Source: Symbiodinium natans
Lineage: Eukaryota; Sar; Dinophyceae; Suessiales; Symbiodiniaceae
Direction: 5' to 3'
Length of the DNA stretch: 30,000 nt
Assembly: GCA_905221605.1 (NCBI GenBank)
Contig: CAJNDS010000324.1
Span: 10,001-40,000 of the forward strand
Part shown: piece by piece, positions 15,610 through 23,330 of the stretch
How the letters are laid out: each line of letters opens with the position of its first letter
Numbering within the stretch: position 1 is the stretch's first letter
The notes under the pieces: model-generated
Seen by the model: the letters and a program-made list of their open reading frames with translations, nothing else
What the model was told of the DNA's origin: nothing
The model's database searches: none
Program-made: the position numbers and the translations under genes

Positions 15610-15926
15610 CCTGGCGCCTTGCCTCTGTGGTCTAAACCCTAAACCCGAAATCCTAAACCTCAAACCCTTATGAACGAGGAAGTTTCTGGAAGCACACATG
15701 TAGATGGTGCAGAGGCCCCCTGCTCCCCCGGCCGGGGGCCCTTGGAAAACCCCTCTGAGGGCTCAAACAACCCGATAACCAAAACGTTTGATTAAGGTTT
15801 AGATTTTCACAGAAGAGAAGGCTTGGGGTTCTGGGGTACATTCCTAAATATGATCCTGTTAAACCCGATAGCCTTGCCCAGTCATTGGCATGTTCTTATT
15901 TTCTGTGCTTGGAGTTTGGCAGGGTT
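15610..15926. other. unique region, no gene seen
   Basis: Short C-rich heptad remnants near 15635 and a GGCCGGGGGCC palindrome near 15730; frames are broken by stops. Confidence 0.35.
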
Positions 15927-16067
15927 AATCCCCTCCCCCTGATATAAAATAAAACCCCCCTCCCCAAAATTAATATCCCCCACCCCATATTCTCGAATAT
16001 AAAGAAAATGGGAGTAACTGTAATATTAAGGGGTAGGGGGGGTTTTTAATGATAAGGGGAGGCGATT
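15927..16067. mobile_element. 141-bp foldback element
   Basis: The left arm AATCCCCTCCCCCTGATATA, then AAACCCCCCTCCCC, and the right arm (reverse complement) AATCGCCTCCCCTTATCATT, then AAAAACCCCCCTACCCC match for about 50 bp with small gaps. The centre is ATATTCTCGAATAT. Non-coding, MITE-like. Confidence 0.6.
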
Positions 16068-16200
16068 AGGATTCCCCCCCCCCCCCCGAACCCGAGGCAC
16101 TGCCGAATGTTTCAGGATGATCAGGCTCGAACATCTGAAGACCTACAGCACACAACCTACCCCCGACACCCTGAAAACCCTAAATCCTAAACCCAAAACC

Positions 16201-16416
16201 TCAAACTGAACCATTATCGTCGGCTTCCTCCGAGGTGGACCAATAGGAATCTGCATAGGTCTCGTCCTCAGGCAGGCGGGGAGACTGAGTTAACCCTGCA
16301 AAGGGCCCTACAAACCCAACAAACCCAACAAACCCGAACCCTACGAATCCTACGAAGCCCACAAACCCCACAAATCCTGCCAATACTACAATCCCTAAAC
16401 CCAACCCTGCAAGCAT
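16201..16416 (-). CDS. hypothetical ORF with Gly-Phe-Val repeat and acidic tail
   Basis: ATG at 16416, TGA at 16201-16203 (71 codons). A hydrophobic lead MLAGLGLGIVVLAG passes into GFVGFVGFV repeats, coded by a degenerate 9-bp DNA repeat (16305-16395). The non-repetitive tail reads LTQSPRLPEDETYADSYWST then SEEADDNGSV. The tail is unlike repeat-derived sequence; the GFV part could be drifted heptads and an acceptor GCCCTTTGCAG|GG could make the tail an exon on its own. Function unknown. Confidence 0.33.
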   Translation of the reverse strand: MLAGLGLGIVVLAGFVGFVGFVGFVGFGFVGFVGFVGPFAGLTQSPRLPEDETYADSYWSTSEEADDNGSV

Positions 16417-16647
16417 TACAAACAAGAGTTGGTCCCCAAAAACCCTAAACCCTAAACTCTAAACCCTAAGCTGCGCTTCAGCGAGCGGCCATCGAGGAGT
16501 CTTTGGAGTGCCTGGAGTAGGTGTCCTCCATGGCATTGAGTGGTTCGGGGGGTGGCAGGGCGTGGTTGCTGGGGTTTAGGGTTCAGGGTTCAGGGTTTAG
16601 GGTTCAAAGGCTTGCTGTGAACGGGCGCAGATTCTGTGAGGGTTGGG

Positions 16648-16830
16648 ATGCAGACTCGCTTCGAAGGCTTCGTTTTTTCCTCACCCCAGGCCGTCTCAGG
16701 CGGCAAAACCACCCAAACCTATTCCTTCCAGGGCTTAGGCCGAAACCCAAGCCACCAGCCCACTCCCCAAAACTTTTTCTGTTCTAAAAGGTCTCGTGTA
16801 GGGGGTCTCAGGGGTGGCAAGTTCCAGTAA
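16648..16830 (+). CDS. hypothetical ORF, 60 codons
   Basis: ATG at 16648, TAA at 16828-16830. Opens MQTRFEGFVFSSPQAVSGGK, then TTQTYSFQGLGRNPSHQPTP, and ends basic (KRSRVGGLRGGKFQ). An overlapping frame (16521-16787) is also open. No family recognised. Confidence 0.22.
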   Translation: MQTRFEGFVFSSPQAVSGGKTTQTYSFQGLGRNPSHQPTPQNFFCSKRSRVGGLRGGKFQ

Positions 16831-16854
16831 AGGCCCCTTGGGTATAGGCACATT

Positions 16855-16922
16855 TTAGGGTTTATGGCTTAGGATTTAGGGTTTAGGGTTTAGAGTTTAG
16901 AGTTTAGAGTTTAGGGTTTATG
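16855..16922 (+). repeat. TTTAGGG/TTTAGAG array
   Basis: Nine heptads, three of them TTTAGAG. Confidence 0.92.
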
Positions 16923-16924
16923 TC

Positions 16925-16985
16925 TGTCCTCGGTCCAGGACTTGTTGTTGCGGACCTCGGTCCAGGACTTGTCGCCGTGAACCTC
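16925..16985 (+). repeat. tandem duplication of a 32-bp unit
   Basis: CCTCGGTCCAGGACTTGT occurs twice (16928 and 16959) with related flanks. Confidence 0.8.
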
Positions 16986-16989
16986 TGGA

Positions 16990-17070
16990 CGGTTTAGGGT
17001 TTGGGGTTTAGGGTTTAGGGTTTAGGGTTTAGGGTTTAGGGTTTAGGGCTTAGGGCTTAGGGTTTAAGGT
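16990..17070 (+). repeat. TTTAGGG array
   Basis: About 11 heptads. Confidence 0.96.
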
Positions 17071-17087
17071 TCTCAGCCAGGACTCAG

Positions 17088-17169
17088 GGAATTTGGTATC
17101 CTATGCAACCCGTGCTAACTGTGCTCCACACGGTGCCTCATTCCCAAATTGCCTATGGGGAACTGACTC
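17088..17169 (+). other. candidate internal exon with GTAAGT donor
   Basis: After CAGCCAGGACTCAG the frame reads NLVSYATRANCAPHGASFPN then CLWGTD and ends TC|GTAAGTTG (GT at 17170). A consensus donor and a diverse composition make this one of the better candidates. It would splice across the CCCTAAA array to 17306. Confidence 0.38.
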
Positions 17170-17218
17170 GTAAGTTGAGATCTCTCCTGATGTGCACCTG
17201 TGTTTGGAAGTCGAGTCC

Positions 17219-17270
17219 GTAACCCTAAACCCTAAACCCTAAACCCTAAACCCTAAACCCTAAACCCTGA
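17219..17270 (-). repeat. CCCTAAA array inside a proposed intron
   Basis: Seven perfect heptads between the GTAAGT donor at 17170 and CTCAG at 17301-17305. Confidence 0.96.
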
Positions 17271-17305
17271 ACTGGGTCAAACGGTTTCACAACCGATGGA
17301 CTCAG

Positions 17306-17354
17306 GATTTTGTTTCTGAGTTTCGGCGCGCCCCACGATCTTTGGGGCTTGTGA
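17306..17354 (+). other. candidate terminal exon
   Basis: After ACCGATGGACTCAG. Joined to the donor at 17170 the frame reads SILFLSFGAPHDLWGL and TGA. A competing unspliced frame from 17270 to 17365 reads NWVKRFHNRWTQDFVSEFRR then APRSLGLVKWL, which looks at least as protein-like, so the local model is unresolved. Confidence 0.28.
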
Positions 17355-17424
17355 AGTGGCTCTGAATGATAATGGGTTTAGTTTAGGGTCTAGGCTCCAG
17401 GGTTTACCTTAGCCCTGATCCCGA

Positions 17425-17472
17425 AGCCCTAAACCCCAAACCCTAAACCCCAAACACCTAAACCCTAAATCC
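17425..17472 (-). repeat. CCCTAAA array
   Basis: Six imperfect heptads. Confidence 0.88.
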
Positions 17473-17508
17473 AACCGGCTCTGCCGTCCTGAAACCTCGA
17501 CCCCACAG

Positions 17509-17599
17509 CGTCCACCCCAAGCGCGCTGCCTTCCAATCTGCCCACTGCGAGTGGGAATCGCTGGCCTACGCGCGGAGATCAGCCCGAATTAAACCCTAA
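17509..17599 (+). other. candidate terminal exon
   Basis: Acceptor CCTCGACCCCACAG at 17495-17508. The frame reads VHPKRAAFQSAHCEWESLAY then ARRSARIKP and ends at TAA supplied by the CCCTAAA array. C/G-ending codons dominate. Words PKRxAFQS also appear in the plus frame at about 19400, so it may belong to the composite repeat family. Confidence 0.33.
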
Positions 17600-17698
17600 A
17601 CCCTAGACCCTAAACCCTAAACCCTCAGCCCTAAACCCTAAACCCTAGACCCTAAACCCTAAACCCTAGACCCTAAACCCTAAAACCTAAACCCTAGG
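17588..17698 (-). repeat. CCCTAAA/CCCTAGA array
   Basis: About 15 heptads. Confidence 0.95.
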
Positions 17699-17840
17699 TG
17701 TCTGCGGCTGCGGGCTGCAGGGACTTTGGGCTTTTCGGGATCTGTGTGGCGTTGTGACCTGTGGGGCTTCGGCAATTCACTAGACTTTCGGGTGGCGGAG
17801 CTACACGCCCGGAAGTGGGGCTTTTGGCCACGGAGTTGGA
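17696..17840 (+). other. candidate exon (about 48 codons)
   Basis: Open without ATG from the C-rich array to a donor GGA|GTTTAGG at 17841. Reads RAAGTLGFSGSVWRCDLWGF, GNSLDFRVAELHARKWGFWP, RSW. Well-mixed composition; possible acceptor GCTGCAG near 17718. Confidence 0.35.
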
Positions 17841-17842
17841 GT

Positions 17843-17910
17843 TTAGGTTTAGGGTTTAAGGTTTCGGGTTTAGGGTTTAGGGTTTAGGGTGTAGGTTAGG
17901 GTTTAGGGCA
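17843..17910 (+). repeat. TTTAGGG array
   Basis: About nine imperfect heptads. Confidence 0.92.
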
Positions 17911-17924
17911 GCTCTGAATGCTGT

Positions 17925-18060
17925 AAGTATTCGGGAAGGCACCCAAGGTTCGACTCCAAACGCGGTGCCTTGGGCCGCCAGTCCACCCACTCCCGCTCCT
18001 GCGCTTGGGGGCCGACAGTGCAGCAGCTGAGACCCGCATGGGATTCAAGACAAGAGGGGT
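17925..18060. repeat. composite repeat family, B-type copy
   Basis: GGGAAGGCACCCAAGGTTCG, GGTGCCTTGGGCC, CAGTCCACCCACTCCCGCTC and GACAGTGCAGCAG match blocks at 19325-19475, 19711-19855 and 23102-23250 in the same order. The minus strand is open (VSAAALSAPKRRSGSGWTGG). Confidence 0.5.
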
Positions 18061-18890
18061 GTGGGAGGGCCTGAAAATAGTACTATGTATATTAGAATAT
18101 ATCATAGGTATATCTGATTATAAACAAAAAACACATACATATACCTATATATGTATACATATATACACACATTTTATACGCTCTTATACATGAGTATGTA
18201 TCATTACATGTAACTATACATTATATAATATGTTATTATACATTATTCCGAATTACTATACATTTTTCTATACTATTCGATAGTTGTATGTTTTTGTATA
18301 CTATCGTATATTTCGAAAATATTTTATACATTGTTGTATACTGTTGTATATTGGCAGATGAATATGGTAATTCTTGTTTGAATTTGGGAATCCTTTTTAG
18401 GGTTCGGCTCCATAAAAATACTTAAATAACAAGTTAGTATCTAATAATGTATGATGTAAGAAGATCTAATAATTATCATGATATAAAAGTGTACGATATA
18501 AGTTCATAGTAAAAATGTTATATGAGTAGTACAATAACATAATAACATACTTATATAATCATAAAAATGTATAGTAGGATGCTTAGATAATAACAGATGA
18601 GTTATATTGAGACAAGAAGAGCTTATTAGATTTCAAGTATAAGAATATGTAATCTAATTTTCATAAATAGACTCATAAATAAACAGATCAAGACAATAGC
18701 ATACAGATGCAAACAGCTAATAGCATAACACGACAACAATGAACGGATCTACGAACATGTAAAACCATCATCATATAATAACCTCATCGTACAATCGTAT
18801 CATGTTGCTATCAAAGCACAGACAGAATAGAGGTTTCCATCCAAAAAATCAGACATAGATCACTGAACAAGAGCCAAACCCAAAAACATC
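18061..18890. other. AT-rich island
   Basis: About 830 bp with abrupt AT enrichment. The first half (18100-18360) is full of TATACAT/TGTATA words (TATACATTGTTGTATACTGT). The second half repeats ATAATGTATGATGTAAG-like and CATAATAACATA words. Stops in all frames. Could be an organelle-derived insert, a matrix-attachment or replication region, or an old transposon; the sequence does not decide. Confidence 0.7.
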
Positions 18891-18894
18891 CCAA

Positions 18895-18965
18895 TCCTAA
18901 ACCCGAAACCCGAATAAACATCCCAAACCCTAAACCCGAAACCCCAAACCCCAAACCCCAAAGTC
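18895..18965 (-). repeat. degenerate CCCTAAA array
   Basis: CCCGAAA and CCCCAAA variants dominate. Confidence 0.85.
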
Positions 18966-18989
18966 CAAGCTGCCCGGGCTGACTGGAGG

Positions 18990-19112
18990 GTTAGGTGTTT
19001 TAGGATTTAGGGTTTAGGGTTTAGGGTTCAGGGTTTAGGGTTTAGGGTTTAGGGTTTAGGGTTTAGGGTTTAGGGTTTAGGGTTTAGGGTTTATGTTTAG
19101 GGTTTAGTGTTA
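18990..19112 (+). repeat. TTTAGGG array
   Basis: About 16 heptads. Confidence 0.96.
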
Positions 19113-19214
19113 GGGTTCCGACCTTAGGGGGTTGCGAAGTTGGGACGCCAGTCCTCCTGCGACTTGGCGGAGTCGTTGACCTTCCCGCACAAGATCTGGT
19201 GTCTTGCGCCCTAC

Positions 19215-19312
19215 AGCCTGAACCCTGAACCCTATAGCCTAGCCCTTAACCCTAAACCCTAAACCCTAGCCCTAAACCCTAAACCCTCAAACCCTAAACC
19301 CGAAAACCCTGG
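19215..19312 (-). repeat. CCCTAAA array
   Basis: About 13 imperfect heptads. Confidence 0.9.
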
Positions 19313-19324
19313 GTTTAGGGCCCA

Positions 19325-19475
19325 GTCTGAGTGCTTTAGGTGCTTCGTGTGGCACGCAATCTCCGACTGAGAACAAAAAAACAAGCACCAAAACGCCCTG
19401 CCTTCCAGTCCCACTGCCACTCCTTCGCTCGGGGTGGAAAAGTGCAGCAGCAGGGACCCAAGCAGGGTTCTTGGG
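19325..19475. repeat. composite repeat family, B-type copy
   Basis: CCCTGCCTTCCAGTCCCACT, CTCCTTCGCTCGGGGTGG and AGTGCAGCAGCAGGGACCCA correspond to the other B copies. The plus frame reads PKRPAFQSHCHSFARGGKVQ, the minus frame VPAAALFHPERRSGSGTG. Confidence 0.5.
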
Positions 19476-19604
19476 TTCCAAGTTGTCTGGGCCTCTTAAT
19501 TCGGGTCCTTCGTCAAGTTATAGAACCCTTGTATACAAGGAGAATATGGGCCCATACTTAGAAGGGTCAGGACAACAGCTCAGGGTTCTTAGGGTCTATG
19601 GCGT

Positions 19605-19855
19605 GGGTGCAGGTGGCGTGCTGTGTTTGTTGCTTCGGCTTCCGTGGCGTTTTGCAACGTTTTAAGACGAGCCCATCGCCTGAACAGCTCTGTTTTTGGG
19701 GGCGAAAATCCCACTGACTCCGCTCAGCAGTTGCCACAACCTCTTTCCATGTCGAAATCCAAGCCAAGTCACTGCTTTCCACGGCTGCTCCTTCGCATGG
19801 GGCGGACGGTGCAGAAGCGAGTGTACTCAAGCAGGATTCAGGGCACTGGGCGTTG
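19605..19855. repeat. composite repeat family, A-type then B-type copy
   Basis: A part (19605-19710): TTGCTTCGGCTTCCGTGGCG and AAGACGAGCCCATC. B part (19711-19855): TCCTTCGCATGGGGCGGACG and GTGCAGAAG. The A part is repeated at 19969-20075 after a foldback. Confidence 0.5.
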
Positions 19856-19860
19856 AGTGT

Positions 19861-19969
19861 ATGTGGGTGGTTGTCAAAATTCTGTTCCCTTTTGGGGTAC
19901 CCAAAATATTAGGTGCCGTATTGTAATAGGGATCCAAACAGGGACCATGATCTTGACAACCACCCATGT
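19861..19969. mobile_element. 109-bp foldback element
   Basis: The arms GGGTGGTTGTCAAAATTCTG (from 19865) and, reversed, GGGTGGTTGTCAAGATCATG match 22 of 26 bp, followed by TCCCT and TTTGG in both. The loop holds GGGGTACCCAAAATATTAGG, resembling the GGTACCCC block of the 97-bp family. It sits between a B-type and an A-type repeat unit, where the copy at 23250 has only short heptad filler. Confidence 0.65.
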
Positions 19970-20110
19970 GGTTAGCCGGGGTCTCGCTTTGCTTTGGCTG
20001 CCGCAGCGTTTGCCGTGTGCAGCTTTGTAAGAGGAGCCCATCTTCTCGCCGCCCGGATTTCGGGGGCTCTAGCCCAACAACCCCAGACAAAGCCCCCCTT
20101 GAACCCAGAA
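19969..20110. repeat. composite repeat family, A-type copy
   Basis: GTGGTTAGCCGGGGTCTCGC, TTTGGCTGCCGC, AAGAGGAGCCCATC, matched by 23281-23330 and 19605-19710. The minus frame QSCTRQTLRQPKQSETPANH resembles LKRCKTPRKPKQQTQHATC in the sister copy, so ancestral coding is possible. Confidence 0.5.
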
Positions 20111-20129
20111 CCCCTCAATTGTGGTTTAA

Positions 20130-20235
20130 GGTCTTAGGGTTTAGGGTTTAGGGTTTAGGGTTTAGGGTTTAGGGTTTAGGGTTTAGGGTTTAGGGTTTAG
20201 GGTTTAGGGTTTAGGGTTTAGGGTTTAGGGTCTCC
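20130..20235 (+). repeat. TTTAGGG array
   Basis: Fourteen heptads. Confidence 0.97.
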
Positions 20236-20340
20236 AGGGTTTAGGTCATCGGGCAGGTTTAGACATGAATACGTTGGACATCCATCCTGAATCCTGAGGG
20301 CACTAGACTGCTCAATCTTGTAAACTGACCCCTCCTCCCT
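20218..20340 (-). other. candidate exon or ORF (about 36 unique codons)
   Basis: Minus frame REEGSVYKIEQSSALRIQDG, CPTYSCLNLPDDLNPGDP, ending at TAA in the array. Well-balanced composition. No ATG; the C-rich CCCTAAA array lies on the sense-downstream side and G-rich upstream, the reverse of most other candidates. Confidence 0.33.
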
Positions 20341-20440
20341 AAACCCTAAACCCTAAACCCTAAACCCTAATCCCTAAACCCTAAACCCTAAACCCTAAAC
20401 CCTAAACCCTAAACCCTAAACCCTAAACCCTAAACCCTAC
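20337..20440 (-). repeat. CCCTAAA array
   Basis: About 14 heptads. Confidence 0.97.
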
Positions 20441-20481
20441 ACTGCGCAATCTTCTACTAGCTTCTGGCTGACACCCTTAAG
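20437..20481 (-). other. candidate small terminal exon
   Basis: TCAAGCCATTCCTAG precedes; frame LKGVSQKLVEDCAV ends at TAG formed at the array edge. Confidence 0.22.
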
Positions 20482-20542
20482 CTAGGAATGGCTTGAGGAA
20501 AGTCGGGTTTTAGGCCACCGGGCAGAGGGTTTCAAGTCTTTC

Positions 20543-20658
20543 GTTTAGGGTTTAGGGTTTAGGGTTTAGGGTTTAGGGTTTAGGGTTTAGGGTTTAGGGT
20601 TTAGGGTTTAGGGTTTAGGGTTTAGGGTTTAGGGTTTAGGGTTTAGGGTTTAGGGTTC
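20543..20658 (+). repeat. TTTAGGG array
   Basis: Sixteen perfect heptads, ending exactly at boundary element C3. Confidence 0.98.
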
Positions 20659-20730
20659 GAGCATTCACTAGTCGAGCAGCTTGTCAAGGGCTGGAATAAA
20701 ACCCCACCCACCCAAGAAACCCATAACATT
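20657..20730 (-). repeat. 80-bp boundary element, copy C3 (inverted)
   Basis: On the minus strand: AATGTTATGGGTTTCTTGGG, TGGGTGGGG, GACAAGCTGCTCGACTAG, TGAATGCTCGAAC, then directly CCCTAAA. Same end joined to the array as in C1 and C2. Confidence 0.65.
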
Positions 20731-20839
20731 GAGAAAATACAAAGTCCACTCAATACATTCCCAGTAGGCTTAAAGCTCAAGGTCCAATTGGCCGAAAACC
20801 CAAAATCTACTTCTCAAACCGAAGAGGGTGGGGTGGGGG

Positions 20840-20930
20840 GGGGTGGCCCCTCATTTGGGGTGGTTTTGGAGGCAAACTTTCCCTCTCAAGGGGGAACATC
20901 TGAAAACCTTGACGAACCTTTGAAATCTTG
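20840..20930 (+). repeat. truncated copy of the triplicated block
   Basis: CCCCTCATTTGGGGTGGTTT then GGAGGCAAACTTTCCCTCTC matches the middle of the full copies, then breaks off into TTGAAA repeats. Confidence 0.75.
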
Positions 20931-21240
20931 AAACCGGTGAAGGCTCGGTTTTGGTCAAAAATCCAGAAAACGAGAGGTCACCCAGAAACGTCGATTTCAG
21001 TACTAAAAAATCGCATTTTTAACTGGGACCCGGGCCGATCCTGGTGTCCCCCTCATTTGGGGTGTTTTTGGAGGCAAACTTTACCTCTCAAGGGGGGTCG
21101 GAGTTTGAGGCAGGGGGGGGTCTCCGAAGACTATGTTGCCTTTAAAATTGAAGAATACGACCCCCCTTGACCAAAACTAGGCTGTGAAAAGGTCCCGGGG
21201 GCCGTGGGGGCGGCCCTTCATCAGAATTGAGGGTTAAAAA
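20931..21240 (+). repeat. triplicated block, copy R1
   Basis: AAGGCTCGGTTTTGGTCAAA, CGTCGATTTCAGTACTAAAA, CCCCTCATTTGGGGTGTTTT and CTCCGAAGACTATGTTGCC in order. The plus frame reads SISVLKNRIFNWDPGRSW in this copy and closely similar words in R2 and R3, but the frame breaks in different places, so coding is doubtful. Confidence 0.8.
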
Positions 21241-21540
21241 CCCTGAAACGCCCTGAAAAACATTGAAAACCTTGAAAAACACTGAAAAATTTTGAAAAAC
21301 CTTGAAAAAAAACTCTGGGCCCTAAACCCTATGCCCCAAACCATAAGAGCCCTAAACCCTATACCCCAAACCCTCTGAGCCCCCCCAAACCATACAGCCC
21401 TAAACCCTATGCCCCAAACCCTACAGCCCTAAACCCTATGCCCCAAACCCTACAGCCCTAAACCTGAAAAAAACCCTGAATTGAAAAACCTCAAAAAACA
21501 CTGAAAAATTCTGAAAAACCTTGAAGAACCTCGAAAACTT
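21241..21540 (+). repeat. TTGAAAAACC-type and heptad-derived spacers
   Basis: 10-11-bp units TTGAAAAACC/CTGAAAAACA surround a stretch of CCCTAAACCCTATGCCCCAA-type units (29 bp = three heptads plus one octad). Confidence 0.8.
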
Positions 21541-21825
21541 GAAATTCTGAAACCGATAAAGGCTCGGTGGCCAAAAATCCAGAAACGAGAGGCCACCCAG
21601 AACCGTCGATTTCAGTACTAAAAAATCGCATTTTTAACTGGGGCCTGGACCGATCCTGGGGTCCCCCTCATTTAAGGTGTTTTTGGAGGCAAACTTTCCC
21701 TCTCAAGGGGGGGTCGGGGTTTGAGGCAAGGGGGGGGTCTCCGAAGACTATTTTGCCTTTTTAATTGAAAAATACGCCCCCCCTTGACCAAAACTAGGCC
21801 ATCAGAATTGAAGGTTAAAAACCCT
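21541..21825 (+). repeat. triplicated block, copy R2
   Basis: Same order as R1, with a deletion near 21795 that removes the GTGAAAAGGTC segment. Confidence 0.8.
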
Positions 21826-22251
21826 GAAACACCCTGAAAAACATTGTAAAACCTTGAAAAACACTGAAAAACTCTGAAAAACCTTGAAAAAAAACTCTGG
21901 GCCCCCCCAAACCCTAAGAGCCCTAAACCCTATGCCCCAAACCATACAACCCTAAACCCTATGCCCCATGCCCCAAACCCTACAGCTCTAAACCCTATGC
22001 CCCAAACCCTACAGCCCTAAACCCTATGCCCCAAACCCTACAGCTCTAAACACTATGCCCCAAACCCTACAGCCCTAAACCCTATGCCCCCCAAACCCTA
22101 CAGCCCTAAACCCTATGCCCCAAACCCTACAGCCCTAAACCTGAAAACAAATCCTGAAACACCCTGAAAAACAAAAAAACCTCGAAAAACATTGAAAAAT
22201 TTTGAAAAACATTGAAAAACCTTGAAAAACTTCGAAAAACCTTGAAAAAAC
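21826..22251 (+). repeat. 29-bp higher-order heptad repeat with flanking TTGAAAAACC units
   Basis: The unit CAGCCCTAAACCCTATGCCC plus CAAACCCTA repeats about eight times at 21930-22140, very uniform. Confidence 0.85.
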
Positions 22252-22562
22252 TTGAAATTCTGAAACCGGTAAAGGCTCGGTTTGGTCAAAAATCCAGAAA
22301 CAAGAGGCCACCCAGAACCGTCGATTTCAGTACTAAAAAATCGCATTTTTAACTGTGGCCCGGGCCGATCCTGGGGTCCCCCTCATTTGGGGTGTTTTTG
22401 GAAGCAAACTTTCCTCTCAAGGGGGGGTCGGAGTTTGAGGCAAGGGGGGTCTCCGAAGACTATTTTGCCTTTAAAATTGAAAAATACGACACCCCCTTGA
22501 CCAAAACTAGGCTGTGAAAAGGTCGCGGGGGCGGCCCTTCATCAGAATTGAGGGTTAAAAAC
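22252..22562 (+). repeat. triplicated block, copy R3
   Basis: Close to R1 over its whole length, with frame reading SISVLKNRIFNCGPGRSW. Confidence 0.8.
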
Positions 22563-22800
22563 CCTGAAACACCCTGAAAAACATTGAAAAACCTTGAAAA
22601 ACACTGAAAAACTCTGAAAAACCTTGAAAAAAAACTCTGGGCCCTAAACCCTATGCCCCAAACCCTATGCCCCAAACCCTACAGCCCTAAACCCTCTTGA
22701 GGGGGAAAAACCCTGAAACACCCTGAAAAACCTTGAGAAACCTTGAAAAACACTGAAAAACTCTGAAAAACCTTGAAAAAAAACTCTGGGCCCTAAACCC
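22563..22800 (+). repeat. terminal TTGAAAAACC and heptad units
   Basis: A partial repeat of the spacer without a following block; the segment AACACTGAAAAACTCTGAAA then ACCTTGAAAAAAAACTCTGG occurs twice. Confidence 0.75.
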
Positions 22801-22861
22801 TAGACCCCAGAAAAAAAAAATGCCGACGAAGGTCATTAGGGTTTAAATATACATAGTAAGA

Positions 22862-23102
22862 GAGGGTTTAGGGTTTTAGGGTTTAGGGTTTAGGGTTTAG
22901 GGTTTAGGGTTTAGGGTTTAGGGTTTAGGGTTTAGGGTTTAGGGTTTAGGTTAGGGTTTAGGGTTTAGGGTTTAGGGTTTAGGGTTTAGGGTTTAGGGTT
23001 TAGGGTTTAGGGTTTAGGGTTTAGGGTTTAGGGTTTAGGGTTTAGGGTTTAGGGTTTAGGGTTTAGGGTTTAGGGTTAGGGTTTAGGGCTTAGGGTTTAA
23101 GG
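22862..23102 (+). repeat. longest clean TTTAGGG array
   Basis: About 33 heptads with only two six-base units (TTAGGG). Confidence 0.98.
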
Positions 23103-23330
23103 TGGGCTTGGGGAGGCACCCAACCTTCGACCCCCAAATGCCCCACGGGCTGCCTTGGGCCAATCACGCCACTCCGCCGACGCCCACGCCGGCTCTTTCG
23201 CGTGGGGCGGAGAGTGCGGAGGTGGATCCTCGCACAGGCTTCGGGGGTTTGGGGTTTACTGTAGGGTTTAGGGTTAGGGTGTGGTTAGCCGTGGTCTTGC
23301 TTGCTTTGGCTGTCCGCCACGTTCGCACCC
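23102..23330. repeat. composite repeat family, B-type then A-type copy
   Basis: B part: GGGGAGGCACCCAACCTTCG, GGGCTGCCTTGGGCC, TTTCGCGTGGGGCGGAGAGT. A part: GTGGTTAGCCGTGGTCTTGC. Between them lies about 35 bp of heptad filler where 19861-19969 carries a foldback. Confidence 0.5.

Noticed and set aside
20928-21170. 80-codon frame in repeat block R1 as a gene
   Set aside because: The same region in R2 and R3 carries frame-breaking changes, and the start codon is not conserved.
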